A stretch of DNA of 63,512 bases. Origin: Williamsia sp. Its GTDB lineage: Bacteria; Actinomycetota; Actinomycetes; Mycobacteriales; Mycobacteriaceae. The first letter of the stretch is position 1. Each line of letters opens with the position of its first letter. Shown here in pieces: positions 7,712 to 16,026 of this stretch. The notes under the pieces are model-generated. The model was not told the origin of the DNA and did not search any database. It saw only the letters and a program-made list of their open reading frames with translations. The DNA is taken from assembly GCF_016462415.1 (NCBI RefSeq), contig NZ_JAEMTF010000007.1, positions 29,428-92,939 of the forward strand, read 5' to 3'. A program made the position numbers and the translations under genes.

Positions 7712-9162
7712 TCTGTCCACGCCCGGTATGCCTCGCGCTCGGCGAGGATGCGTCTGGTTCGACGCTCGTCTGCAGCAGTGGGTGGGCGTGCGGTTCGCGG
7801 TGGTGGTCGTAGTGACGGGAACAGGTCTGCGCCGTTGAACGCGTTGCCGAGGAAGCAGTGCCCGGTCGGCGACTCGAACACGATCTCGCCGAGCTCGCCC
7901 TGGAAGTCGCGCCACCTGGTGAAGGTCTTGAGCCGATGGTGGAACCGACACAGGGGTTTGAGGTTCTCGCCGACGGTCGCGCCACCGGCTCTGGGGTGGC
8001 GCCGGTCGAAACGGTTGGTGTGGTCGAGGTCGCCCCGCCACGCCGGCGTGGTGCACCCCGGGAAATCGCAGCACAGGCTGCGGGCGCGGCAGAGGGTGTC
8101 GAGCGACGACCCCGGTCGGTAGCGATGCTCGCCGACCGTGGGATCGGCAGGGTTGAGCATGCTGATCTTCGCCGCGGCCAGCAGCCGACGGATGGCGTCG
8201 GCGTCGAGCACGCCGTGCCCGTCGAGGTAGCCCGGTTGCTGGTCGAGACCCACAAGCGTCGACAGGTTCACCACGACGTGCACATTCACCGGCGACGCCG
8301 GCGCCTCGCGCGCAGCGGGTGTGGCGGCTGCTTCCGGCTCCTCGACGAGCTCGACGCACCGGGGACAGCGGCACGGGAGGGTGGCGTCCGGGCCCAATCC
8401 GGTTGCCGCGAGAACAACCTGAGCGTCGGCGCGTCGCTGGCTCATGGTCCGTGGGTCGGCGCTGCACACCGACCGTGCCATGTCGGTCAGTCGGGCGTTG
8501 ACGACCGCGGCGTCGGCGGCGGCCAGCGAACCGGACACCCGCGACATCCCGGGATTGAACCGATCCGGCGTGATGTCCATCGACCGGTCCTGCTCGGCAC
8601 GCTCGCGGCGCCGGCGCAATGCCTCCGGGTCGATCTGGCTGATCAGAAAATCCACGAGAGCCCGCAGCCGCGCTCGCGACATCGGGGGTCGTGCCGACAG
8701 CTCGGCGGCCAGGCGACGGTCGAGCTGGTCGCACTGCGCGTCGTCGAACAGTCCTGCGGTGCGATCGAGGATGAGGCGCAGGTCGCTCACGCTGATCCGA
8801 CCGGTCCCCAGCACCTGACCGGTGAGCGGCATCCTGGAATGCATCCGCAACGCCGTCTGCACCGTCGCGCGCGCCGTCCCGACCGGCACATTCGTGACCG
8901 CGCCGACCTCGGCGATCGTCTGCTCGGTGCCGTTGGGCGTCAACTGCGTTGCGGGATCGTCGGCGAACCGCTCGGCCATGTCCTCGACCCAGTCGTCGGT
9001 GCGCAGGTCGTGGAGCCGATTGATCAGGTGCATCATCCGGTACTGCGCAGCGGCAACGGTGGCCGCGCAGTGGGCGATGAGCTCGATGACCTCGTCCGCC
9101 GGGCGCGTGACATCGTCGGCGATCGCCGCATCCAGATCGAGCAACCCCGCGCCCATACTCAC
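7693..9162 (-). CDS. DUF222 / HNH endonuclease signature protein (13E12 repeat family)
   Basis: A 489-aa protein with an N-terminal DUF222 region (about residues 20-290, with VPVGTARATVQTALR) and a C-terminal HNH nuclease motif: two Cys in CCDFPGC, LDHTN, GENLKPLCRFHHRLK. These proteins are multicopy in Mycobacteriales, where the 13E12 family is considered mobile, but no terminal repeats are seen here. The GTG at 9162 and an ATG two codons later share a GGGGGTG-like ribosome site, and either could be used. Biological role unknown; DNA cleavage is the family expectation. Confidence 0.88.
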   Translation of the reverse strand: MSMGAGLLDLDAAIADDVTRPADEVIELIAHCAATVAAAQYRMMHLINRLHDLRTDDWVEDMAERFADDPATQLTPNGTEQTIAEVGAVTNVPVGTARATVQTALRMHSRMPLTGQVLGTGRISVSDLRLILDRTAGLFDDAQCDQLDRRLAAELSARPPMSRARLRALVDFLISQIDPEALRRRRERAEQDRSMDITPDRFNPGMSRVSGSLAAADAAVVNARLTDMARSVCSADPRTMSQRRADAQVVLAATGLGPDATLPCRCPRCVELVEEPEAAATPAAREAPASPVNVHVVVNLSTLVGLDQQPGYLDGHGVLDADAIRRLLAAAKISMLNPADPTVGEHRYRPGSSLDTLCRARSLCCDFPGCTTPAWRGDLDHTNRFDRRHPRAGGATVGENLKPLCRFHHRLKTFTRWRDFQGELGEIVFESPTGHCFLGNAFNGADLFPSLRPPPRTARPPTAADERRTRRILAEREAYRAWTDQPPPF

Positions 9163-9240
9163 CCCCGCTGTTCGCCCTGATGTGGTTCGAACATAAGACG
9201 CACCCCTGACAGGTTCGGTTCCCCTGTATCTCAGACTTTT
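9163..9240. other. short intergenic region between HNH gene and helR
   Basis: Seventy-eight bases upstream of the HNH gene and downstream of the helR stop. More AT-rich than its surroundings (CTGTATCTCAGACTTTTTC), probably holding the HNH promoter. No convincing -10/-35 pair or hairpin seen. Confidence 0.3.
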
Positions 9241-11412
9241 TCAGGGTGTGCGGTGCGTGAGCACGACGAGTCTCTGGGTCGCGCGCGTCATGGCGACGTA
9301 GCGATCCACCGCGCCCTCGATGCCCGAACCGAACGACTCCGGGTCGACCAGCACCACCAGATCGAACTCCAGTCCCTTCGACAGCTCAGGGGACAACGAC
9401 CGGACTCGTGGTGACGCAGGGAACGTCGGATTGCCGATGACGCAGGCGATTCCGTCACCGTTGGCGGCGAGCCATTCGTCGATGACCGACTGCAGTTCCG
9501 ATGGGTCTCGGTACTCGACGGGAATCCCGCTGCGGCGTATCGATGTCGGTACGTTGGCGTCGGGCAACACCGACCGGATGACCGGTTCGGCCTCGGCCAT
9601 CACCTCCTCGGGTGTGCGGTAGTTGATGCCCAGCGTGGCCACGTCGACGGTGCCGACGCCGATCCGGTGCAGACGCTCGACCCAGCTCTCGGTGAACCCG
9701 TGTCGGGCCTGGGCGCGGTCGCCGACGATCGTGAAACTCCGAGAAGGACAGCGGCTGAGCACCATCTGCCACTCGGCGTCGGTCAGCTCCTGGGCTTCGT
9801 CGATGACGACGTGTGCGAAGGGGCCGGCCAACTGGTCCGGCGCGGTCGTGGGTCGGGCAGCCTCGTCGACCAGGACGTCGTGCAGATGGCCACCGCGCAG
9901 CATCGTCACCAGGCCGGTGCTCTCGCCGTCGCCGTCGTTGTTGCCGTCGTCGGCGGCGATGAGGTCGTCGATCACGGTGGACCGGCGTGCGCGCTCAGTG
10001 GCGACTGCCCGGAGTCGCATGCTCGCCCGTCGGGATGTCTCCGGGTCGCCGAGCCGGCGGCGCGCGGCGTCGAGCAGGGGGAGATCGGACACCGTCCACG
10101 CGTGTGCGTCGGATCGCTGCAGTGCCGTGATGTCCGCGGGACGCAACGAGGGTGCGCACCGGCGGAGGTAGGCCGGCACCGAGAAGAGATCGCCCACCAC
10201 ATCCGTCGCCTCGAGCAACGGCCACGCGCGATTGAGTACACCCGCCAGATCTCGGTTCTGTCGCAACGAGTCCCGGAACTCGCCGACCGGAACCCCGTCC
10301 ACCCCGTCGAGGAGGATCTCGACGAGTTCGTCCCAGATCATCTCGCGTGCCTCGTTGTGCGGCGTGCCGGCGTCGGGTGCGTCGAACGCGGCGGCCCAGT
10401 CGGCGGCACTCAGCCAGACGTCGGCCCAGTCGGTCTCCACGGTCATGCCCTTCGCGGGTGGCTCCTCGTAGAACGCGACGGCGGCCTCGATGGCGTCGAC
10501 CATGACGATCGTCGACTTCAGTCGGGCCACCGCGGGATCGGTCTCGATCGACGCGCCTGAGCCCTCGGCGACCAGACGCCGCAGCGTCGTGGTCTGCACA
10601 CTGTCCTCACCGAGACTGGGGAGAACGTCGCCGACGTAGGCCAGATAGGGCTCGTGGGGTCCCACGAACAGCACGCCGCCCCGGTGGTGACCGAGGCGCG
10701 GATCGGAGTAGAGCAGATACGCGGTCCGGTGCAGGGCGACGACGGTCTTGCCGGTACCCGGTCCGCCGTCGACGACGAGCGCTCCGCGCGACCCCGCTCG
10801 TATGATCGCGTCCTGATCGGCGGCGATGGTGCCGAGGACGTCGCGCATCTGCGGCGTCCGGTTGCTGCTGAGGCTCGCGATGAACGCGGACTGGTCGTCG
10901 AGAGCCGCGGCGCTCTCCCGCCCATCATGCGCGAAGACCTCGTCCCAGAAGTCGCTGATCCGGCCGAGGGTCCAGCGGTAGCGGCGCCGTCGTTCCAACC
11001 CCATCGGGTTGCCGTGGGTGGCACCGAAGAACGGCTCCGCCGCGGGCGAGCGCCAATCGAGCAGGAGCGGACGGCCGTCGCGGTCGGACAGGCCGAGCCG
11101 GCCGATGTACACCGGATCGGGGCTGTCGACGGCGACCATGTGACCGAGGCACAGATCGATCCCGTAGCGGCGCAGCGTTCGCAGCCGGGTGGTGAGCCGG
11201 TGGATCTCCATGTCGCGGTCCATCGCCGCCTGTCCGAGACCGCCCGGCGACCTGCGCTCGGCGTCGAGACGGTCGGACAGCTCGGCGATCGCCTCGTCGA
11301 GGCTCGCCGAGATCGCCGCGAAGTGGCGTTGGTCGGCGGCGATCAACGACGGGTCGGCCTTGGCGGTGAGCCGCTCGGGCAGGTCGAATGCATCGAAGGT
11401 GTGCGGGGGCAC
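9241..11412 (-). CDS. helR: RNA polymerase-recycling ATPase HelR (rifamycin resistance)
   Basis: UvrD/HelD-like superfamily 1 ATPase, 723 aa, about the usual HelR length. N-terminal helical arm, then PVYIGRLGLSDRDGRPLLLDWRSPAAEPFF, Walker A GGPGTGKT, motif II region VVIDEAQELTDAEW, IVGDRAQ and the C-terminal VAMTRATQRLVVLTHR. HelR enters RNA polymerase through the secondary channel, displaces stalled or rifamycin-bound enzyme and confers rifamycin tolerance in actinomycetes. GTG start at 11412. The upstream region carries a rifamycin-associated element, which supports HelR rather than generic HelD. It is downstream of citA on the same strand but 122 bases away with its own control element. 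Confidence 0.92.
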   Translation of the reverse strand: MPPHTFDAFDLPERLTAKADPSLIAADQRHFAAISASLDEAIAELSDRLDAERRSPGGLGQAAMDRDMEIHRLTTRLRTLRRYGIDLCLGHMVAVDSPDPVYIGRLGLSDRDGRPLLLDWRSPAAEPFFGATHGNPMGLERRRRYRWTLGRISDFWDEVFAHDGRESAAALDDQSAFIASLSSNRTPQMRDVLGTIAADQDAIIRAGSRGALVVDGGPGTGKTVVALHRTAYLLYSDPRLGHHRGGVLFVGPHEPYLAYVGDVLPSLGEDSVQTTTLRRLVAEGSGASIETDPAVARLKSTIVMVDAIEAAVAFYEEPPAKGMTVETDWADVWLSAADWAAAFDAPDAGTPHNEAREMIWDELVEILLDGVDGVPVGEFRDSLRQNRDLAGVLNRAWPLLEATDVVGDLFSVPAYLRRCAPSLRPADITALQRSDAHAWTVSDLPLLDAARRRLGDPETSRRASMRLRAVATERARRSTVIDDLIAADDGNNDGDGESTGLVTMLRGGHLHDVLVDEAARPTTAPDQLAGPFAHVVIDEAQELTDAEWQMVLSRCPSRSFTIVGDRAQARHGFTESWVERLHRIGVGTVDVATLGINYRTPEEVMAEAEPVIRSVLPDANVPTSIRRSGIPVEYRDPSELQSVIDEWLAANGDGIACVIGNPTFPASPRVRSLSPELSKGLEFDLVVLVDPESFGSGIEGAVDRYVAMTRATQRLVVLTHRTP

Positions 11413-11472
11413 GTCAGCAGCTCTCGTCTCTCTCGGATTCTGGCTCGGGCCAGCGAGTATGCAACGAGATAC

Positions 11473-11491
11473 GGGTCTTGCGGCAAGCCCC
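11473..11491. promoter_or_regulatory. rifamycin-associated element (RAE) upstream of helR
   Basis: GGGTCTTGCGGCAAGCCCC is a 19-bp inverted repeat: CTTGC/GCAAG arms flanked by GGG/CCC. It closely matches the RAE known upstream of rifamycin-inactivating and helR genes in actinomycetes. It lies 60 bases before the helR GTG and 42 bases after the citA stop codon. A weak -10 (CATACT, minus strand) follows it, so the element probably sits at or just upstream of the helR promoter. Confidence 0.8.
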
Positions 11492-11534
11492 TGTGTGCGC
11501 TATATCTTGAAAGTGGAAAGAGGCACTTCCTCTC

Positions 11535-12680
11535 TCAACTCACCAGCTCTGCGACCTCCGGTCCCACGTATGTCGCCCGCGGCCGGATGATCCGCCGACT
11601 CTGCGCCTGTTCCAGGACGTTGCTGCACCATCCGACGACGCGGCTCACGGTGAACGTCGGGGTGAACATGGTTCTCGGAATCCCGCATCGATCCATCACC
11701 ACACCGGCGTAGAACTCGACGTTCGCATACAGCGGCCGATCGGGGTGGGCCTGCTGGAGGACGCCCACGACCTCGCGTTCGACGTCGACGGCGAGATCCA
11801 CCAGACCGCCACCGAGTTCGATCGCGATCTCTCGCAACAACTCCGAGCGCGGATCGACCGTCCGATAGACCGCATGCCCGAATCCCATGATGCGTCGGCC
11901 CGAGGACAGTTGCTCGCGCGCCCACTCGCCGGCTGCCCCGGTACCGCCCGCGGCGACGATCTCGTCGAGTGCATCCAGCGCCCGATCCGGCGCGCCGCCG
12001 TGCAACGGGCCCGAGAACGCGCCGATCGCACCGCAGATCGTCGACACCAGATCGGCGCCGCTCGACGCGATCACCCGGGCGGTGAAGGTCGACGCGTTGA
12101 ATCCGTGATCGATTGTCGCGATCAGATATTGCTCGACCGCCCGAGCGTGCGCGGGCGCGGGCACCTCACCGGTGATCGAGTACAGCCAGTGCGCCGCCGT
12201 GTCGAGGTCATCGCGCGCGGGCATGGGCTCGGCGCCGGTCGAGAGTCGATGCAGCGCAGCGAGAATCGTGGGGGTGACCGCGCTGACGCGCAGCGCATGC
12301 CGTGACCGTGTCGACTCGTCGCTGTCCCACAACGGCGCCATGCCCTCGAGTTGGCCGAGGGATGACAGGACGGTCCGCAGGTCGATGAGCGATCGATGAT
12401 CTCTGCCGGTCGTCGCCACCACCCGGATCATCGTCATCAGCTCGTCGTCGACGGCTCGTAGCGACCGGATTAGAGCGGTGAACTCCGCCAGCTCGACCGC
12501 GTCGGGGAGTCGGCCGTGTACGAAGAGGAACCACACCTCCTCGAATGTGCGATGACGCGCGAGATCGGTCGCCGAGTACTGCCGGTACTGGTAGAAGCCC
12601 TCGTCGCCGCGAACGTCGCCGATCTCGGTGTGTGCCACCGACACATTCGACAATCCTGGGTCGGCCTCGATGACGGACAT
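11535..12680 (-). CDS. citA: citrate synthase 2
   Basis: Type II-like citrate synthase, 381 aa, condensing oxaloacetate and acetyl-CoA in the TCA cycle. It resembles M. tuberculosis CitA (Rv0889c). Catalytic His residues are visible in SGPLHGGAPD and MGFGHAVYRTVDPR. The third active-site position appears as Glu in YANVEFYAGVVMD where other families have Asp; I believe this is normal for the CitA subgroup but could not check. Divergent from a second citrate synthase gene that carries a DNA-binding domain. Confidence 0.92.
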   Translation of the reverse strand: MSVIEADPGLSNVSVAHTEIGDVRGDEGFYQYRQYSATDLARHRTFEEVWFLFVHGRLPDAVELAEFTALIRSLRAVDDELMTMIRVVATTGRDHRSLIDLRTVLSSLGQLEGMAPLWDSDESTRSRHALRVSAVTPTILAALHRLSTGAEPMPARDDLDTAAHWLYSITGEVPAPAHARAVEQYLIATIDHGFNASTFTARVIASSGADLVSTICGAIGAFSGPLHGGAPDRALDALDEIVAAGGTGAAGEWAREQLSSGRRIMGFGHAVYRTVDPRSELLREIAIELGGGLVDLAVDVEREVVGVLQQAHPDRPLYANVEFYAGVVMDRCGIPRTMFTPTFTVSRVVGWCSNVLEQAQSRRIIRPRATYVGPEVAELVS

Positions 12681-12747
12681 CGCTTCCTCGATTCTCTGTC
12701 ATGCGTTGACTTTCGGCCTACATTCGACGGTGACGTGAGAGGAGTCA
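12681..12747. promoter_or_regulatory. divergent promoter region of the two citrate synthase genes
   Basis: Sixty-seven bases between citA and the HTH-citrate synthase gene, containing TTGACT (possible -35) and TACATT (possible -10) on the plus strand, too close together to pair. The GAGAGGAG ribosome site for the rightward gene is at its right end, directly before the palindrome at 12748. Confidence 0.4.
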
Positions 12748-12766
12748 ATGTTGATCGGATCAACAT
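12748..12766. promoter_or_regulatory. 19-bp perfect palindrome over the start codon of the HTH-citrate synthase gene
   Basis: ATGTTGATC-G-GATCAACAT: 9-bp arms around one base. The first three bases are the start codon of the gene, immediately after a strong GAGGAG ribosome site. A palindrome of this length at this place suits an autoregulatory operator for the N-terminal helix-turn-helix of the encoded protein, or an mRNA hairpin that hides the start. Function is inferred. Confidence 0.65.
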
Positions 12767-13989
12767 CGCCGAACCCGCATCGGTGGCCGAAGGCCCTGCG
12801 GCACGACGGACGGGACTTCCTGACCACCGCACAGGTGGCACGGGTTCTGGGAGTCAAGACGCAATCGGTGTACGCCTACGTGAGTCGGGGACAGCTCGAC
12901 AGTGTTCGCATTGCCGGCGTCCGCGGCAGCCTGTTCGCCGTCGGTGAGGTCGAGGCGTTTCGGGCGCGTACCGCGCGTCGCCCGCCTGCCGGGATCGTCG
13001 AGCGTATCCAGACCGAGATCACGCTGATCGAGAACGACCGCCTCTACTACCGCGGACGCGACGCGACCGAACTGGCATGGAACTCGGACTTCATCGATGT
13101 CGTCGAGATGCTTTGGGGGACAACGGCAGGGACCGATCACCGCGGGTCCATGCGTGGGGTCCTCCCGCCGCTGCCGCCCATTGCCGGTCGTCGCGTCGAC
13201 GCCATCCGCGTGATGATCGATCTCCTCGGCGCCGCGGACACCCACCGCGGAGACGTCGCCAGCGATGCCGTCGCAGAGAAGGCGATGTGCGTCATCGACG
13301 CCATCGTCGAAGCCCTGCCGGTGATCGGTCATCCCCCGCGCGGCCACGACCTCGCGGACCGTTTGTGGTCTCGTCTGTCCCCGATGGCGCCGACGCCACA
13401 GCGGGTGAGACTCCTCAACGCCGCACTGGTGCTCCTGGCCGACCACGACCTGGCTGCAGGGACCATCGCCGCGCGGGTCGCGGCGAGCGCGCGGGGCAGT
13501 GTCTACGCGGTCATCTCGGCCGGACTGGGTGCGTTCGACGGCCCCCTGCACGGCGGCGCCACCACCGTCGCCCAGGAGTTCCTCACCGCGGTGCTCGCCG
13601 ACCCGGAGGGTCCCGACCACGCGGTGGCGGCACACCTACTGGACGAGCAGAGGCTCCCCGGGTGCGGTCACGTCATCTATCGGCACCGCGACCCGCGGGC
13701 CGAGGCGCTGATCGACGGGTTGATCGCCGACGGTGGACGACGCGGCATCCTCACCGCTCTCGACGCCGCGCGAGCAGGTGTGAACGGGCTCGACCGTGGT
13801 TTCGTCAACTCCGACCTCGCGTTGGCCGCGTTCGCCCTGCGCTACCGCATGGTCGACGATGCGGCCGAGACGATCTTCGCGGTCGCGCGCATCGCCGGGT
13901 GGGTCGCGCACGCGATCGAGGAGTACCGCGAGCCGCGTCTGCGGTTCCGACCGGAGGGTGTTTACACCGGCATACGACCCGCGGGGTGA
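12748..13989 (+). CDS. citrate synthase-family protein with N-terminal helix-turn-helix domain
   Basis: 413 aa. Residues about 20-75 form a MerR/excisionase-like DNA-binding domain (FLTTAQVARVLGVKTQSVYAYVSRGQL), joined to a citrate/methylcitrate synthase body (about 85-400). The synthase active-site landmarks remain: FDGPLHGGA, GCGHVIYRHRDPRA, and an Asp in VNSDLALAAF. It may be a synthase, a metabolite-sensing regulator of the divergent citA, or both. The ATG at 12748 is chosen for its GAGGAG site; the 19-bp palindrome covers the first seven codons. I know HTH-citrate synthases from other actinobacteria but no settled role. Confidence 0.88.
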   Translation: MLIGSTSPNPHRWPKALRHDGRDFLTTAQVARVLGVKTQSVYAYVSRGQLDSVRIAGVRGSLFAVGEVEAFRARTARRPPAGIVERIQTEITLIENDRLYYRGRDATELAWNSDFIDVVEMLWGTTAGTDHRGSMRGVLPPLPPIAGRRVDAIRVMIDLLGAADTHRGDVASDAVAEKAMCVIDAIVEALPVIGHPPRGHDLADRLWSRLSPMAPTPQRVRLLNAALVLLADHDLAAGTIAARVAASARGSVYAVISAGLGAFDGPLHGGATTVAQEFLTAVLADPEGPDHAVAAHLLDEQRLPGCGHVIYRHRDPRAEALIDGLIADGGRRGILTALDAARAGVNGLDRGFVNSDLALAAFALRYRMVDDAAETIFAVARIAGWVAHAIEEYREPRLRFRPEGVYTGIRPAG

Positions 13990-14000
13990 CCCGAGTCACC
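13985..14000. promoter_or_regulatory. inverted repeat between HTH-citrate synthase and permease genes
   Basis: GGTGACCCGAGTCACC: 6-bp perfect arms, 4-base loop. It includes the TGA stop of the citrate synthase-like gene and ends 8 bases before the permease -10 box. It could be an operator in the permease promoter or a weak terminator stem; there is no T-run. Confidence 0.4.
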
Positions 14001-14007
14001 ACGGCGT

Positions 14008-14013
14008 TAGTCT
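14008..14013 (+). promoter_or_regulatory. leaderless -10 box of the amino-acid permease gene
   Basis: TAGTCT ends 6 nt before the ATG at 14020 and no ribosome-binding site intervenes, so this gene has its own leaderless-type promoter despite lying only 30 bases from the previous stop. Confidence 0.5.
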
Positions 14014-14019
14014 CGCGCA

Positions 14020-15414
14020 ATGACTTCTGAGACCACCGACGTTGTCGAGGACGGATACCAACGCGGGTTGTCCGCCCGCACCGTGCAGATGATCGCCATC
14101 GGCGGTGCGATCGGCACCGGACTGTTCTACGGCGCGGGCGGCGCGATCGAGCAGGCCGGCCCGGCGCTGATCCTGGCGTATCTGGTCGCCGGTCTCGCGA
14201 TCTTCGTCGTGATGCGCGCGCTGGGTGAGCTGTTGATCTACCGACCCGTCGCGGGGTCGATCTCGGAGTACGCCGATGAGTTCCTCGGCAAGTACCTCGG
14301 GTTCACCAACGGATGGACCTACTGGGCGGTGTGGACGACCACCTGCATGGCCGAGATCACCGTTGCGGGCAAGTACATCAACTACTGGTTCCCGTCGATC
14401 CCGGTCTGGGTCACCGCGCTGGTGGTGCTGCTGGTGCTGTTCACCGCGAACCTGATCTCGGTCAAGGTGTTCGGTGAGGCGGAGTTCTGGTTCTCCATGA
14501 TCAAGGTGGTCGCCATCATCGGCATGATCCTGATCGGCACCCTGGTGCTGTTGCCCATCGCCGGCATCGGACCCGACGCCGGACCGTCGCTGACCAACCT
14601 CTACGGCGACGGTGGCTTCTTCGCGACCGGCTTCAACTCGGCGTTGCTCAGCCTGCAGATCGTGGTGTTCGCCTACGTCGGTGTCGAACTGGTGGGCGTG
14701 ACCGCCGGCGAGGCCGCCGATCCCAAGGTCACCCTGCGCAAGGCCATCAACACCCTGCCGTTCCGTATCGGCCTGTTCTACGTCGGCGCGCTGATCGTCA
14801 TCCTGTCGGTGCGCGGATGGCGCAACTACTCCGAGGGCAACAGCCCGTTCGTCGAGGTGTTCGCCTACATCGGCATCCCGGGCGCCGCCGGCATCGTCAA
14901 CTTCATCCTGTTGACCGCGGCCCTGTCGTCGTGCAACTCCGGCATCTACTCCACCGGGCGGATGCTGCGCAGCCTCTCCCAACGCGGTGATGCCCCGAAG
15001 AAACTGACGACGCTGTCGTCGCGCCACGTGCCGGTTGCCGGGATCGTGCTGTCGGCAGGCGTCATGGTGCTCGGCGTGATCGTCAACATCATCGACCCGG
15101 CGCACGCGTTCGCCTACATCACCTCGGTGTCCACCGTCGGCATCATCTTCGTGTGGAGTTCGATCCTGGTCAGCCACTTCATCTATCGCAGGCGTGTGGC
15201 CGCAGGCGCGTTGCCTGCGTCGGACTACCGCCTCCCGGGGGCGCCGATCACCACCGCGATCGCCCTGGCCTTCTTCGCGATGGTGATCGTGTTGCTGTTC
15301 TTCAGCGAGTCCGGTCGGATCGCTCTCGTGGTCGGCGCGGTGTGGTTCGCCGGCGTGACCATCGGGTACTTCGTGCTCACCGGTCGGCGACGCGCGGTGC
15401 ACGCCGGCAGGTGA
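14020..15414 (+). CDS. amino-acid permease, APC superfamily (AAT family)
   Basis: A 464-aa integral membrane transporter with about 12 predicted membrane segments. The family signature is at the N-terminus (LSARTVQMIAIGGAIGTGLF, then ALGELLIYRPVAGSISEYA), followed by GVELVGVTAGEAADP and SSCNSGIYSTGRML. This pattern fits proton-coupled CycA/AnsP/GabP-type permeases in the cytoplasmic membrane. Substrate cannot be fixed; D-alanine/D-serine/glycine (CycA-like) or a neutral amino acid is plausible. A small membrane protein gene overlaps its stop by 4 bases. Confidence 0.93.
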   Translation: MTSETTDVVEDGYQRGLSARTVQMIAIGGAIGTGLFYGAGGAIEQAGPALILAYLVAGLAIFVVMRALGELLIYRPVAGSISEYADEFLGKYLGFTNGWTYWAVWTTTCMAEITVAGKYINYWFPSIPVWVTALVVLLVLFTANLISVKVFGEAEFWFSMIKVVAIIGMILIGTLVLLPIAGIGPDAGPSLTNLYGDGGFFATGFNSALLSLQIVVFAYVGVELVGVTAGEAADPKVTLRKAINTLPFRIGLFYVGALIVILSVRGWRNYSEGNSPFVEVFAYIGIPGAAGIVNFILLTAALSSCNSGIYSTGRMLRSLSQRGDAPKKLTTLSSRHVPVAGIVLSAGVMVLGVIVNIIDPAHAFAYITSVSTVGIIFVWSSILVSHFIYRRRVAAGALPASDYRLPGAPITTAIALAFFAMVIVLLFFSESGRIALVVGAVWFAGVTIGYFVLTGRRRAVHAGR

Positions 15415-15968
15415 GGTACCTCGCGGTCGAGGGACGGGTGTGGAGTTCCCTCGCTCGATGGCGTCGGAGCCCGAGGCCTGACGGCGTCCACCGATTCGGC
15501 TACGGGGCGCAGCTCCGCGTGCTGTTGATCGCAGTGCTCGCGATCGCTGTGGTCGAGGGTGTCGTGATTGATTTCCTGCTCGGCCTGCTGACGGATTCGA
15601 CCCTCTGGCCGATCCTCGCGGCCGCAGTCCACGTGTACGCGCTGTGCTGGGTTCTCGGCATCCTCGCGTCGTTCCGAACGATGCCACACGAGATCCGTGG
15701 TGACAAGGTGCTGTTGCGTAACAGTGTCTTCGGGGGAATCACGCTACCGATCGAGTGCGTCGAGTCGGTGAGACCGTCCCGCACCGCCAGGACTGGTTTG
15801 TCGGGACTGAAGGTCGATGCGGACGGACGGTCGGCAGTGCTCGGGCATGGTGACACGACGGTCCGACTCCATCTCGTCGATGTCGAGGTACGCGGCACCC
15901 CGGTGGACGTCATCGACATCACTGTGGATGAGCCCCGTGCGTTCATCGCGGCATTCGTCGATCGGTGA
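15411..15968 (+). CDS. two-TM membrane protein with C-terminal PH-like domain, unknown function
   Basis: 185 aa from a GTG overlapping the permease stop (GTGA). Two hydrophobic segments (LRVLLIAVLAIAVVEGVVI and LWPILAAAVHVYALCWVLGI) span roughly residues 38-88. They are followed by a beta-rich region (MPHEIRGDKVLLRNSVFGG ... VRLHLVDVEVRGTPVDVIDI), the layout of bacterial PH-like membrane proteins. An internal GTG at codon 10 is an alternative start. It is likely co-transcribed with the permease, but a functional link is only suggested by overlap. No family assigned. Confidence 0.75.
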   Translation: MRYLAVEGRVWSSLARWRRSPRPDGVHRFGYGAQLRVLLIAVLAIAVVEGVVIDFLLGLLTDSTLWPILAAAVHVYALCWVLGILASFRTMPHEIRGDKVLLRNSVFGGITLPIECVESVRPSRTARTGLSGLKVDADGRSAVLGHGDTTVRLHLVDVEVRGTPVDVIDITVDEPRAFIAAFVDR

Positions 15969-16026
15969 CGTAGGCCCAACAGCGGCGCACAACGGCCCAA
16001 CACGAGGAACGACGGACCGACACACG

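Noticed and set aside
7693-9162. DUF222/HNH gene as a third repeat-flanked cassette
   Set aside because: I looked for paired palindromes or direct repeats at both ends and saw none; the 3' end simply overlaps the acetyltransferase gene.
12704-12723. TTGACT/TACATT as a promoter for the HTH-citrate synthase gene
   Set aside because: The two boxes are about 8 bases apart, far short of the 16-18 needed, so they are not listed as a promoter pair.
15969-16026. Two GGCCCAAC copies in the gap before the EEP hydrolase gene
   Set aside because: Only 8-9 bases repeated twice with no symmetry or partner; too weak to call a regulatory site.
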